From contig NZ_ADES01000012.1 in assembly GCF_000263595.1 (NCBI RefSeq), positions 1 to 64,000 of the forward strand: 64,000 nucleotides of DNA. Reading direction: 5' to 3'. The DNA comes from Gardnerella vaginalis 1500E. Lineage in GTDB: Bacteria; Actinomycetota; Actinomycetes; Actinomycetales; Bifidobacteriaceae. The notes under the pieces are model-generated. The model was not told the DNA's origin, ran no database searches, and saw nothing but the letters and a program-made list of their open reading frames with translations. Numbering within the stretch: the stretch's first letter is position 1; every line of letters begins with the position of its first letter. Of this stretch, positions 8,981-20,800 are shown piece after piece. Both the position numbers and the translations under genes were made by a program.

Positions 8981-10354
8981 ATGGATTCGCAACTGCACAG
9001 GGATTATTCAGAAAGCGGAGATAATCCGCCTAGCTTCACCCCTTCGCACAATAACGACTCATCACATGCGAATATTCCACCAAGTTTTACACCAAAACGA
9101 GGAAGAAAAGCAAAAAAATCTCCTGATGCAACAATATCTAAATCTAAGCCATCTGCAAAATCCTTTGCACCATCTTTTACCCCAGAATCTGCTCCATCAT
9201 TTGCACCATCTTTTACTCCGGCAGGTTCTAGGAAGCGCATAGCACAAGCTTCAACTAGGCAAGCAAACAGAACAGCTACATATGCACAATCTAAAAACGA
9301 AATTCGCCCGCAGAAAATAAGACAATCTTTATATCAACGTGCAAAAGTTGAGTCTGCGCAAAACGTTAACGAAAATATTTCTGCAGCAATAAAGGACCGA
9401 GAACACAAACCACACCTCTTTTTGAAAACATTTATTGCGCTTATTGCTATTATTGCAATATCTTGCGTCGGTTTAGGAGCATACTCATGGAATTGGGTTG
9501 ATTCTCACATAAATCGCACTACTTGGCTTACCAATACTCCAAGCACTCAAGGAACTTCATGGCTTATACTTGGTTCTGATCAGCGAGAAGGCGAAGAAGC
9601 TAAAGAAATAACCGGTTTTAGAACCGACACTATTCTTGTATTAACTAAACCATCTAATGGAAACAGCTCACTAATTTCTATTCCTAGAGATTCATTAGTG
9701 TCTGTTAATGGAGAAAAAGTTAAGATCAATAGCGTTGCACAGTTTGCTGGAAACAAAGCGCTTACTTCGATTGTTGAAAAGATTACAGGACACCGTATTG
9801 ACCATGTTGCAGAAGTACGTTTTGGAGGCTTAACTAATGTTGTTGATGCCATTGACGGCATTGACTTATGCTACAACAGAACTGTAAACGATAGATTTAG
9901 CGGATTAAATTGGACTGCTGGGTGTCATCATGCTGATGGAAAAACAGCTCTTGCTTTTTCGCGTATGCGATACGCTGACCCTGAGTCTGATTTTGGTCGC
10001 GCCGCCCGACAGCGCATGGTTATTGCCGCTATCATGAAAAAAGCTTTAGACAAAAAGACCATCACTAATTTTGGTAAGGTAAAAAAGCTTGCCGAAACTG
10101 GCCTTTCATCCGTTCTTTTTGACGAAAAATCAAACCCTGGTAGCCTATGGCAGATGGCTCAAGCTTTTAAGGAAGCCACAAGTGCAAAAGGCATAACCGG
10201 CACAGTTTATTGGACTAATCCTGATTATCAAGTTCCAGGAGTCGGATCTTGCGTTCTGCTAGATGATGCTAAAAATCTTGAATTATTTAATCAGCTTGCA
10301 GAAGGCACGCATAAACCTGGAGCTGTTGGACCTCTTGCAGAATTACAGCAGTAA
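8981..10354 (+). CDS. LytR-CpsA-Psr (LCP) family glycopolymer ligase, second copy
   Basis: A 457-residue LCP protein with a long cytoplasmic region before its single membrane segment (about residues 147-168). The region carries repeated PSFTP / PSFAP blocks (PPSFTP, PPSFTPKRG, APSFTPES, APSFAPSFTP), resembling disordered Pro/Ser phospho-acceptor or docking segments. The exterior domain has SWLILGSDQRE, SIPRDSLV, DAIDGIDLCY and AFSRMRYADPESDFGRAARQR, the usual LCP catalytic and lipid-binding set. The start is fixed by TGGAGGATGC immediately before the ATG. The two LCP paralogues differ mainly in their cytoplasmic and tail regions, suggesting different substrates or partners. Confidence 0.92.
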   Translation: MDSQLHRDYSESGDNPPSFTPSHNNDSSHANIPPSFTPKRGRKAKKSPDATISKSKPSAKSFAPSFTPESAPSFAPSFTPAGSRKRIAQASTRQANRTATYAQSKNEIRPQKIRQSLYQRAKVESAQNVNENISAAIKDREHKPHLFLKTFIALIAIIAISCVGLGAYSWNWVDSHINRTTWLTNTPSTQGTSWLILGSDQREGEEAKEITGFRTDTILVLTKPSNGNSSLISIPRDSLVSVNGEKVKINSVAQFAGNKALTSIVEKITGHRIDHVAEVRFGGLTNVVDAIDGIDLCYNRTVNDRFSGLNWTAGCHHADGKTALAFSRMRYADPESDFGRAARQRMVIAAIMKKALDKKTITNFGKVKKLAETGLSSVLFDEKSNPGSLWQMAQAFKEATSAKGITGTVYWTNPDYQVPGVGSCVLLDDAKNLELFNQLAEGTHKPGAVGPLAELQQ

Positions 10355-10440
10355 AATTTGCATAATTTAGTTACAAAGCTTTTAACCACAATCTTAAACA
10401 AGTCTTGAAAGTTGTTACTAAACGCTGACATCATACTTTT

Positions 10441-12366
10441 ATGATTAGCGAAACTAACACAACAATGACTACAAGCAAAGTTCTGCTATACGTGCAAATG
10501 GCAGCAAGCATAGTACCAATATTCGCTCATATTGCATTACTAATAATGGCTTGGATTCAGAATAATTGGATGATGCTAGCGATGATTATACCTAGCATCA
10601 TGATGTATATTGCAAGCCTAGTTCCGCAAATATTGCAATACATAAATCAGAAACAATACGAGCAGAAAATTCAGAATACTCAACAATCTAATAGCGAATC
10701 ACAACTTTCGAACATTCATGAAAGTAATGTTATTTACGGGCAAAAATATGTAGAAAACTTGCCAGATACGCTTACTCCAGTTAGTTTGGAAACGCTTCTT
10801 ATGACGAGATCAGATAGCTCAAGCACGCAACTGCCATGGAAAACTGTTTTGCATGAATGGTTAAAACATTCAGATACTGATTTATTAAATTTTGATTATA
10901 AATCAAACTCTTATGTGCGAAAACTTACACAAACTAAATCAACAAAAAACCAGCTTATTGCTCCATTAGGAATTGGCTACAACGGCTACTGCTACATAGA
11001 TTTAATAAGTAACGGTCCGCATGCTTTAGTAGCAGGAACTACAGGATCTGGAAAATCCGTATTGCTAACAACATGGTGTTTAGCTTTAGCGTTTCAATAT
11101 TCTCCACAACAATTACGTTTCGTTTTCCTAGATTTCAAAGGAGGAGCAACTTTCGACATACTCTCTAAACTTCCTCACTCTATGGGAAATGTTGGTGACT
11201 TAAATTTGCGCCACGCAACAAGAGCTTTACGAGGTCTTGAGTTGGAATTAGACCGTCGAGAGCGTCTTGTGTCCATGCAAGGATGCCATAATATTTCGCA
11301 AGTTACTCCGTCTGAACCTTCACTACTTATTGTTATTGACGAATTTCACGCATTAAAAGATCAGCTTCCAGACTACATGCCACGACTTATTCGCATAGCA
11401 TCGGTAGGCAGGTCTCTTGGGATGCATATTATTGCCGGAACTCAAAATCCTCTTGGACAAGTAAGCGCAGATATGAAAGCTAATATTTCTATTAATATTT
11501 GTTTAAGAGTTAGAGACTCGCTTCAATCTCAAGAATTATTAGGAACTTCTCATGCTGCAAAAATTAGCCCGAATACTCCTGGAAGCGCATATTACAATAT
11601 TGGAGAAGGAGTAGAAGCTTTACGATGCGCACAAAGTCGTAACGCAAAACGTTTAGTTAAAGCAATACAATTTGCCGGTAAATTCTGCTATTTAGAACAC
11701 TCTAAAACATTATTCAGCGCTCCTCTACCGTCAATACTTTCTTCAAAACAACTTGAAAACTACAAGTATGAAAATTACGAAAATAAATATTTTGCTAAAA
11801 AAATTAATCAAGAAGGTGTAGATTCTTCAGCAAGCGACGAATCAGTTGTTATTGGATTGCAGGATGACAGTATTAACCTATTTGAAGCAAAAATACCTTT
11901 GAACCTTGGAAATATTGCTATTATTGGCGGCAGACAGCAGGGCAAAAGCACAATATTGCGCATAATATCGCAAAAATTACAAACGCAAGTATATTCAGCA
12001 AACGAAATAACAGCTCAAGAAGCTGATTATATTCGAGACACTACTAAGCCTGTGCTAATAGATGATGCAGATGAACTACTTGATCCGCTTAATACTAAAG
12101 TAGCGGCTATTTCATTGCAAAACAGATTGCACAGCTTAGGTGCGCCTGTAATTCTAAGCGCTCAAAGCGCACGCTATTTGCGATTGCCAGAACAGGCTCC
12201 AGTTAGAATAATTTTCCCAACTGGAGATATTGGTACGGATGCATTGCTTGGCATACCTTCTGCATTGTCTAAAACCTTTAGCATTGAAGATTATCAGCTT
12301 CCAGGAAGATGCGTTCTTGTTACTCCAGGAACCGCAAATTTGACCCAAATAGCACTCCCCAACTAA
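10441..12366 (+). CDS. FtsK/SpoIIIE-type membrane ATPase, EccC/EssC-like
   Basis: A 641-residue protein with two adjacent N-terminal membrane segments (about residues 14-36 and 41-63). A first P-loop domain follows (Walker A GTTGSGKS about residue 200, RFVFLDFKGG, Walker B LLIVIDEFHAL). A second, degenerate P-loop domain comes after it (GGRQQGKST about residue 500, PVLIDDADELL). Paired membrane helices followed by tandem FtsK/SpoIIIE domains are typical of type VII secretion motors (EccC/EssC) rather than FtsK, whose gamma domain is missing. No WXG100 substrate or other secretion gene lies in this window. It may drive protein or DNA transport; the partner is unknown. Confidence 0.75.
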   Translation: MISETNTTMTTSKVLLYVQMAASIVPIFAHIALLIMAWIQNNWMMLAMIIPSIMMYIASLVPQILQYINQKQYEQKIQNTQQSNSESQLSNIHESNVIYGQKYVENLPDTLTPVSLETLLMTRSDSSSTQLPWKTVLHEWLKHSDTDLLNFDYKSNSYVRKLTQTKSTKNQLIAPLGIGYNGYCYIDLISNGPHALVAGTTGSGKSVLLTTWCLALAFQYSPQQLRFVFLDFKGGATFDILSKLPHSMGNVGDLNLRHATRALRGLELELDRRERLVSMQGCHNISQVTPSEPSLLIVIDEFHALKDQLPDYMPRLIRIASVGRSLGMHIIAGTQNPLGQVSADMKANISINICLRVRDSLQSQELLGTSHAAKISPNTPGSAYYNIGEGVEALRCAQSRNAKRLVKAIQFAGKFCYLEHSKTLFSAPLPSILSSKQLENYKYENYENKYFAKKINQEGVDSSASDESVVIGLQDDSINLFEAKIPLNLGNIAIIGGRQQGKSTILRIISQKLQTQVYSANEITAQEADYIRDTTKPVLIDDADELLDPLNTKVAAISLQNRLHSLGAPVILSAQSARYLRLPEQAPVRIIFPTGDIGTDALLGIPSALSKTFSIEDYQLPGRCVLVTPGTANLTQIALPN

Positions 12367-12490
12367 AAGAAAAAATAAAAATTTTTAATAAAGATGCAAA
12401 ATACCTTGAAAAAACTTCTTATTCATGATTTCCTTACATTCAGGGGTACTTCTAAGACTCACCGCTTTGGTTAAGAAATGAGGATTAGTC

Positions 12491-12763
12491 ATGAGCAATG
12501 TGTTTGATTGGCGTTTGGCAGCTGCATGCCGTGATAAAGATCCTGAACTGTTCTTCCCTCTTGGCAATGCTGGCATGGCATTACAGCAGCTCGAAGAAGC
12601 AAAAGCTGTATGCCGTTCGTGCAATGTTGCAACAGAATGCTTAAAATGCGCGTTGGAAACGAACCAAGATTACGGCGTTTGGGGCGGCTTAAGCGAAGAC
12701 GAGCGCAGAACGCTAAAACGTCGCGCTTTGAGAGCACGCAGGCATCAAGACTCAGAGTTGTAG
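12491..12763 (+). CDS. whiB1: WhiB1-type [4Fe-4S] transcriptional regulator
   Basis: A 90-residue WhiB protein, redox/NO-responsive and acting with the housekeeping sigma factor. The four cluster cysteines are C13, C41, C44 and C50, followed by the GVWGG turn (62-66) and a basic C-terminus (RRTLKRRALRARR). The DPELFFPLGN segment is close to mycobacterial WhiB1, and like whiB1 in mycobacteria it lies beside a convergent pdtaS-type kinase. The start is supported by GAGGATTAG upstream. An extra Cys (C53) is present. Probably essential and nitric-oxide sensing by analogy; not shown here. Confidence 0.93.
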   Translation: MSNVFDWRLAAACRDKDPELFFPLGNAGMALQQLEEAKAVCRSCNVATECLKCALETNQDYGVWGGLSEDERRTLKRRALRARRHQDSEL

Positions 12764-12768
12764 TCTTT

Positions 12769-14253
12769 CTACTCAATACCAGATACGCGCAATTTAATAT
12801 CCAACACTACGCGAGTGCCGCCTTCTCTTCTAGCAGACCAGCGCACAGTACCGCCAAAATCATTGGTAACAAAAGTATTTATAAGCTGAGTTCCCAATCC
12901 AGATCCTGAAGGTTTCGCCATTCCGTGAGATGCTTCACTGTCAATACCGTCACCATCATCTTCAACAACAATATTAAGATTGTCTCCTCCGCGTCCAACA
13001 GCAATACGAATATGACCATTTTCGCGGCCTTCAAAACCGTGTTCAACAGCATTCGTCACAAGCTCAGTAAGCACAAGAGATAATGGAGTTGCATCCTGTG
13101 CTGCAAGACGCCCAAACTTACCAACAAAATCAATATCAATATTTTGATTCTGCGATGCAAGTTCAATAGACATCTTTAGCAAGCTTGAAATAACTTTATC
13201 AAAGTCAACAATTTCGTCAGCAGTCTGACTTAAGCCTTCATGCACCAAAGCTATAGTCTGAACTCGTCTTTGAGCTTCCTCAAGCTCTTTTCTTACTTCA
13301 GCAGATTTTGTTTTACGAGCTTGCAAACGAAGCAAAGCAGAAACAGCCTGCAAATTATTTTTCACACGATGATGAATTTCCGAAATAGTAGCATTTTTAG
13401 TACGCAACTCTTGTTCACGGCGCAAAACTTCCGTAACATCGCGGCACAAAACAACCGCACCCACGCGATTATTCGGCCCAAATAAAGGCAAAGAGCGCAT
13501 AGAAACTATAGAACGGTTAGCTTCAAGCTCACAATCAACATCTGCTTTACCACTTAAAACAAGAGGCAAGCTTTCAGGAACATTATCGTTTGTGTGCAGC
13601 AGACGCGTGCCAAATTCGCTCAAAAACTCGCCTTGCATTGTATCTAAGCCACCAAGCCTACGGAAGCAGCTAATAGCATTAGGAGAAGCGTAACGGACCA
13701 CACCATCGGCCTCTAAAACAATAAAGCCGTCAGAAACACGAGCATTATGACGTTGATTTAGAACAGATTCATGATATGGGAATTGTTCGCGTGCAATCAT
13801 ATCGAATAAAGTTTTACCAGCATTAATACTTTCCATTTCGTAGCGACCATTAGATTCTCTAGTTGCTAAATTAGTTTCGCGCATAACTAATCCAAGAGTT
13901 TTTCCACGGTGACGAACAGGAGCATAAACGTAGCATACTGTTGCTCGACCAATTGAGCGCAAGGTTGACGAATGGAAGCTTGTTTCTGATTTCATTGCTT
14001 CATCAAGTTCCGGAACAAGCGAATCGTCCATTTTTTTGCCAAGTAAATCATCCGTTCGCAATGTAATAGCTGTTGAAGGGCGGCATTGCTCGGCAACAAC
14101 ATATTCTCCGTCTCCATTTTGAATAATAAGCAGTAAATCAGCAAAACTTAAGTCAGCTATAACTTGCCAATCAGCAACTAAATGATGTAACCATTCGCGA
14201 TCACTGTCGTTAAAATCAGGACGAGTAGCGAGAATATGAGAAAAATCAGCCAT
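12769..14253 (-). CDS. pdtaS: PdtaS-like sensor histidine kinase (HisKA_2 / HWE type)
   Basis: A 494-residue cytosolic kinase with no membrane segment. It has an N-terminal GAF-like domain beginning with the conserved ADWQVIADLSFADLL, a PAS domain (about residues 170-285), a HisKA_2 dimerisation helix with phospho-acceptor EIHHRVKNNLQ, and an HATPase domain (ELVTNAVEHGFEG, EDDGDGID, GSGLGTQLI). This order is that of mycobacterial PdtaS, which phosphorylates the ANTAR antiterminator PdtaR. The ATG at 14253 is preferred over upstream codons because PdtaS homologues begin here. It ends 5 bp from whiB1, convergently. The partner regulator is not in the window. Confidence 0.88.
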   Translation of the reverse strand: MADFSHILATRPDFNDSDREWLHHLVADWQVIADLSFADLLLIIQNGDGEYVVAEQCRPSTAITLRTDDLLGKKMDDSLVPELDEAMKSETSFHSSTLRSIGRATVCYVYAPVRHRGKTLGLVMRETNLATRESNGRYEMESINAGKTLFDMIAREQFPYHESVLNQRHNARVSDGFIVLEADGVVRYASPNAISCFRRLGGLDTMQGEFLSEFGTRLLHTNDNVPESLPLVLSGKADVDCELEANRSIVSMRSLPLFGPNNRVGAVVLCRDVTEVLRREQELRTKNATISEIHHRVKNNLQAVSALLRLQARKTKSAEVRKELEEAQRRVQTIALVHEGLSQTADEIVDFDKVISSLLKMSIELASQNQNIDIDFVGKFGRLAAQDATPLSLVLTELVTNAVEHGFEGRENGHIRIAVGRGGDNLNIVVEDDGDGIDSEASHGMAKPSGSGLGTQLINTFVTNDFGGTVRWSARREGGTRVVLDIKLRVSGIE

Positions 14254-14315
14254 GAGATAATCATATATCGTACTCACAGAAAATATTGCTCGGTATGTTG
14301 ATAGAAGCAATACAA

Positions 14316-14352
14316 AAACCGCTTCTTCACAGTTTAAGCAAAGAAGCGGTTT
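14316..14352 (-). terminator. Intrinsic terminator of ldh
   Basis: A perfect 12-bp inverted repeat, AAACCGCTTCTT / AAGAAGCGGTTT, followed on the minus strand by a T run. It lies just downstream of ldh. Confidence 0.88.
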
Positions 14353-14385
14353 ATTTATTAAATATTAGTTTTAAGATTCTAAAAA

Positions 14386-15372
<987 letters not shown>

Positions 15373-15486
15373 CTATTAAACCCTACTCGCATAAAAATAC
15401 TTAATTTATGCATCATTAAGGGCTGCTCTCACATTAAGAGCTTATTGGTATGAACACCTTTACTCTAATCGCACCACCGGAATTTT

Positions 15487-16947
15487 TTATTGCAATGCGA
15501 CTTGCTTTAGTTTTGCAGCTAAAGAAGGACCAACTAAAGCTGTAATACTAATACCGGTATCTAAGTAATCAACCTTTTCAACTATGCCATTTTCGCGAAT
15601 TTTTGAAAGAAGCGAACCTTCACTATACGGAATAATCGCATCTATATGAACGCGTGGAGATGGCAACAATTCTTCTATAGAATCGCGAAGTATTTGCACA
15701 TTTTCGCCACTTGCTGCCGAAACAATAATTGCATTCGAGTAAATAGCGTTAAAATGTTCTCGCGTAGCATCACTCATCATATCTGACTTATTAAATGCAA
15801 TAATTTGTGGAATATCTTCTACGCCATCAATTTTTGAAAGAACTTCGTTTACTGCATCAATTTGCGAAATAGGATCCGGGTGCGAACCGTCAACTACGTG
15901 CAAAATAACATCAGCTTGGCTAACTTCTTCCAAAGTAGATTTAAAAGCTTCCACAAGTTGAGTTGGTAGCCTGCGCACAAAACCAACAGTGTCAACTAAA
16001 GTATAGTTTCTGCCGTCTTGAGTTTGCGCTCGACGAACTGCTGTATCAAGAGTTGCGAATAACGCATTTTCTACTAATTCTTGCGAACCAGTTAAGCAAT
16101 TAATAATAGAAGATTTACCAGCGTTCGTATAGCCAACTACTGCAACTGTTGGAATATCTTTACGTCTGCGAGATTCACGTTTTACGTCACGTGCAGGTGC
16201 CATATGTGCAATATCGTGGCGAAGTTTAGAAATACGATTGCGAATAGCTCGACGATCCATTTCTATTTTTGTTTCGCCAGGCCCTCTAGAACCAATACCA
16301 GCTTCTCCTGCAGCTCGTCCGCCAGCCTGCCTAGAAAGAGCCGCACCCCAGCCTCTAAGTCTAGGAAGCATGTATTGCAATTGTGCAAGCTCCACTTGAG
16401 CTTTACCTTCGCGGCTCGTAGCATGCTGAGCGAAAATGTCTAGAATCACAGCAGTTCGATCAACAACCTTAACTTTAGTTACATCTTCTAAAGCGCGTCT
16501 TTGGCTTGGAGGTAAATCGTCGTCAACAATAATCGTGTCTGCATCATGTTGCGCAACAACTGCTGCAATCTCACGAGCTTTTCCAGAACCAACATAAGTT
16601 GCAGCATCTGGTCTATAACGCTGTTGCAATATTCCGTCGCACACAACAGCGCCAGCTGTTTGAGCTAATGCTGCAAGCTCTCGCAAAGATTCTTCCGCTT
16701 GTGCAAGAGTTCCTTTTGCACTCGACCATACGCCTACTAAAACAACGCGTTCAAGGCGAAGCTTTCTGTATTCAACTTCAGTAACATCTTGTAATTCGCC
16801 AAGACCTGCAACACGCTTTAAAGCGTTTCGTGATTCGCGCTCCTGCCAAGTCTCATCGTGCTGTTCTCTTGATGACGTGTTGTCAAGAAGCACGTCGGAA
16901 TGACTCAAAAGCACATCATGAGTAGCAGTCCCCTCGCTATCTACCAT
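15487..16947 (-). CDS. hflX: Ribosome-associated GTPase HflX
   Basis: HflX rescues or splits stalled and stress-damaged 70S ribosomes. The 486-residue protein shows the HflX N-terminal domain (TYVGSGKAREIA, IIVDDDLPPSQRRALED), the glycine-rich linker GIGSRGPGETKIEMDRR, and a G domain with G1 GYTNAGKSS, G3 DTVGF and G4 FNKSD. The ATG is preceded by GGAGGACATA. It is divergent from the methyltransferase at 17055 with a 107-bp gap. In lexA-linked actinobacterial neighbourhoods hflX is commonly close by, which fits. Confidence 0.95.
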   Translation of the reverse strand: MVDSEGTATHDVLLSHSDVLLDNTSSREQHDETWQERESRNALKRVAGLGELQDVTEVEYRKLRLERVVLVGVWSSAKGTLAQAEESLRELAALAQTAGAVVCDGILQQRYRPDAATYVGSGKAREIAAVVAQHDADTIIVDDDLPPSQRRALEDVTKVKVVDRTAVILDIFAQHATSREGKAQVELAQLQYMLPRLRGWGAALSRQAGGRAAGEAGIGSRGPGETKIEMDRRAIRNRISKLRHDIAHMAPARDVKRESRRRKDIPTVAVVGYTNAGKSSIINCLTGSQELVENALFATLDTAVRRAQTQDGRNYTLVDTVGFVRRLPTQLVEAFKSTLEEVSQADVILHVVDGSHPDPISQIDAVNEVLSKIDGVEDIPQIIAFNKSDMMSDATREHFNAIYSNAIIVSAASGENVQILRDSIEELLPSPRVHIDAIIPYSEGSLLSKIRENGIVEKVDYLDTGISITALVGPSLAAKLKQVALQ

Positions 16948-17054
16948 TATGTCCTCCTGTATTCCATTGTGAATGACGTTTTACAACGTTTGTTTTATTA
17001 TGGTGAATTGAGCCGACAATACAAAACGATGCGAAAGCAAATAAATAGCGAATT

Positions 17055-17792
17055 ATGAGTAAGCAGCAATCGAAAAAAGCAAAGCAGTTACAAGAATCAA
17101 ACCAATATAAAAAAGCACAACCACAAAATACGCAAAAGCAAAAAAATAAACAAAAACAACAAAAAATAAGTGGTGAACAATACTTTTCAGCCGAGCCTTC
17201 ATCGATTGACGAGCGTCGCACTTTACACGTAACTTTGAGAAACAATGACGTAACCGTGCAAGTTTCTAACGGAGTTTTTAGCACTTCAAGACTTGATTTA
17301 GGCACATCTGTACTTTTAAAACATGCTCCAAAACTCCCGGAGTTAGGAAAATTCCTCGATATTGGTTGCGGATGGGGCCCTATTAGCATCGCTTTAGGAT
17401 TGGAGTCTCCAAATGCGGAGATTTTTGCTGTGGATGTTAATGAGAGAGCGCTGAAACTTACTGAATTAAACGCAAAAAACGTTGGCTTAAAGCATATTCA
17501 CACTTCTTTAGTAGATGACGCTTTAAAAGAAAACAATACTTTAGAATTTAATAATTTTGATATTATATGGTCTAATCCCCCAATTCGCGTTGGAAAAGAA
17601 ATATTGCACAATATTTTGCTAACTTGGATTCCGCGTTTGAAAGTAGGAGGAGCAGCATACTTGGTTGTGCAAAAAAATCTTGGATCAGATTCACTTATTA
17701 CTTGGCTTGCTGAGAATCTGGGTGAAAGTTATAGCGTTGAAAAATACGCTAGTTCCAAAGGGTACCGTGTTATTGAAGTACTAAAAAAGTAA
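17055..17792 (+). CDS. Class I SAM-dependent methyltransferase, RsmC/RlmG-like
   Basis: A 245-residue protein. The first ~45 residues are Lys/Gln-rich (KKAKQLQESNQYKKAQ and similar), likely an RNA-binding tail. The methyltransferase domain has SAM-binding motif I FLDIGCGWGPISIAL, an acidic motif II (FAVDVNERAL) and the catalytic IIWSNPPIRVGK, the NPPxRxGK form typical of RsmC/RlmG rRNA guanine-N2 methyltransferases. Target rRNA is therefore likely, though the nucleotide is not deducible. It is followed by hrpA 27 bp downstream on the same strand, so the pair may be an RNA-processing operon. Confidence 0.82.
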   Translation: MSKQQSKKAKQLQESNQYKKAQPQNTQKQKNKQKQQKISGEQYFSAEPSSIDERRTLHVTLRNNDVTVQVSNGVFSTSRLDLGTSVLLKHAPKLPELGKFLDIGCGWGPISIALGLESPNAEIFAVDVNERALKLTELNAKNVGLKHIHTSLVDDALKENNTLEFNNFDIIWSNPPIRVGKEILHNILLTWIPRLKVGGAAYLVVQKNLGSDSLITWLAENLGESYSVEKYASSKGYRVIEVLKK

Positions 17793-17819
17793 ATATCTAC
17801 GAAAAGAAATAAACATATT

Positions 17820-20800
17820 ATGAAATTTGACTACCCTGCTGAACTTCCTATTTGCGCGGCACACGACGAAATTGTAGAAGCAATTAAGTCTTCACAAGTT
17901 GTGATTGTTTCCGGACAAACCGGCTCTGGTAAGACTACGCAAATACCAAAAATGGCGCTTGAACTTGGAAGAGGCGGCAGAGGTAAGCAAATCGTACACA
18001 CTCAGCCTCGCCGTTTAGCTGCACGAACTGTAGCCGAGCGTATTGCCAGCGAAATGGGAGTAAAACTGGGCGAAGAAATCGGCTACCAGGTGCGTTTTAC
18101 AGACGAAAGCTCAACTAAGACAAAGCTTCGAATTGTTACTGACGGTATTCTACTTGCGCAAATTCAGCGCGATCCTCTTCTTACTAGATACGACACGATT
18201 ATTATTGACGAAGCTCACGAACGCAGTCTTAATATTGATTTTCTTCTAGGATACTTAACGACCTTGCTCCCAAAGCGTCAAGATTTAAAACTGATTATTA
18301 CGTCTGCAACTATTGATTCAGCTAAATTCCGCGATCATTTTGAAGAAGCTCTACATATAAAAGTTCCTGTTATTGAAGTTTCGGGACGCACGTATCCTGT
18401 GAAAGTACTTTACGAACCTCTTGGATCTGCTCCTTCACTTATGAAACATGTTCCTGGCTTTGCAGATATAACAATGGATGAGGAAACTGTTGCAGAAAGT
18501 CAATCCAGCGAAAGCAATCGTGATGATATTGCGGATGAAGATATGACTTCTGCAGTAACTCGCGCATGCGCACAGTTGGTAATTCATTCAAGTCACGATC
18601 GAGGCGCGCGTGACATTATGGTTTTTGCTTCCGGCGAGCGCGATATTCGAGAGTTTGAAGATGGCTTACGTTCATATTTTGGCACGCGAGCAAGTGATAT
18701 GAAGCGAGCGGATGCTATTGAAATTGTTCCTCTTTTTGCCCGTCTTTCTTCAAAAGATCAGCACAGAGTTTTTGAATCACACTCTCATCAGCGCATTGTT
18801 ATTGCTACGAATGTTGCTGAAACTTCTCTTACTGTGCCTGGTATTCGATACGTTGTTGACCCCGGTTTTGCGAGAATTTCCAGGTATTCTAAGTCTGCTA
18901 AAGTGCAACGTCTTCCAATAGAACCGATTTCTCAAGCGAGCGCAGATCAGCGTTCTGGACGATGCGGACGAATCGCAGACGGCATTGCTATTAGACTTTA
19001 TTCGCGCGAAGATTATGAAACTCGCCCACGTTTTACAGATCCTGAAATTTTGCGCACTTCTCTTGGTGCAGTAGTTTTGCATATGCTTTCGGTTGGTGTT
19101 GCTAAAACTGGCGAAGATATTACTAATTTTGGTTTTATTGATCCGCCAGACATAAAAGCTGTAAGCGATGGCTTTAACGAACTTACCGAGCTTGGAGCAA
19201 TAAGCAGAAAATCTGGTGTAATTACTCTAACTAAAGTTGGACGCGAGCTTTCTAAGCTGCCGATTGATATTCGACTAGGACGAATGATTGTTGAAGCAGC
19301 GCGAAAAACTACTCCAGATACTCTTGCTGCAGTGCTTGTAATTGTTGCATTCTTAAGTTTGCAAGATCCTCGCGAACGTCCTGAGGAACAGCGCGAGGAA
19401 GCAGATAGGCTTCATAATCGTTATGCAGACGAAACAAGTGATTTTTTGACTGCTCTTAACATGTGGGATCGCCTATTCCAAGCGGATGGAGATATGAGCA
19501 ACAATGCGCTTCGCAGAATTTGCAAAGCGGAATTTTTCCACTTTTTGCGTTTAAAACAGTGGAAAGATTTAGTTAATCAACTTCAAGACTTGTGTAAAGA
19601 GTTGCATTATAAAGTTGGCGACCCTACCCCAGTTAGAAGACCGTCTTTGGAAATTCGTCAACTTCCTAATAACCAGCAGGCTTCTCACAGCTTGTGCTGT
19701 TCTTGGGATTCGCAAGGAATACACTCGTCAATGCTTGCAGGATTGCTTTCTATGATGGGAATGCAAGTAGTGCGTGAACCTAAAGCTTCTGATTTTGCGG
19801 GATTAAGTGGAACTGCAAAAATTCGAGCTATGAAACGCGCTCAAAAAATGTCTAAAAACGATTATCAAGGCTCTCGAGGCACAAGATTTGCAATCTTTCC
19901 AGCTTCTGCAGTTTCTAAAACAACTCCTTCGTGGATTATTTGCACCGAATTAGTTGAAACTTCAAGACTTTGGGCAAGATACTGCGCACAAATTGATCCT
20001 GCTTGGGCTGAGCCTCTTGCTAAAAATCTTACGAGAGTCACATATTCTGACGCCCATTGGAGCGCTTCTAAAGGCGCTGCCATAGCAAAATCTAAAGTAT
20101 TGCTATACGGATTGCCTATTGTTAAAGATCGCACGGTTCAATGGGCTAGAGTTAATCCTTACGAAGCTCGTATGATTATGATTCGTCAAGGATTAGTTGA
20201 AGGCGATATTCAGCAGCGTTTCCAGCACGATGAGTTTATTTTAAATAATCGCAATGTGCTTGACGATGCAGATAATCAAGCAAATCGCACTCGTCAAATA
20301 AGCGAAACTGTAAACGACGAAGATTTATTTACTTTTTACGACACTCGCATTCCTCAAGAAGCTACCACTATTGCAGCTCTTGCAAAATGGTGGAAGGATA
20401 ATTGGGAAGAAAATCCTAATATGCTCAACTTTGATCCTGATGAAGTTGAACGTTTGCAAACTACACAAAGCACTGATTTAGCGGATTATCCTGACCATTG
20501 GAATACTGTTGGAACTGACGGTGAACCTATAAGACTTCGCTTAAGCTATATTTATGATCCTAGCAATCCCTTGGATGGCGTAACGGTGCATGTACCGCTT
20601 TACGCGCTTTCCAGGTTAACGTCTGAAGAGTTTACTTGGAATGTTCCAGGTTTGTTGGACGAGCTTATTATTGGAATGATTAAGTCTTTGCCAAAATCTT
20701 TACGAGTGCAATTTGTTCCAGCACCTAATACTGCGCAAAAAATTCGTTCTTGGATTGACGAGCATTACGATACTCTTCCTGGAATTGAAGAAACTAATAA

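Noticed and set aside
8981-9240. Alternative-frame proteins over the LCP2 tail (plus and minus)
   Set aside because: They arise from the PSFTP repeats in the real frame.
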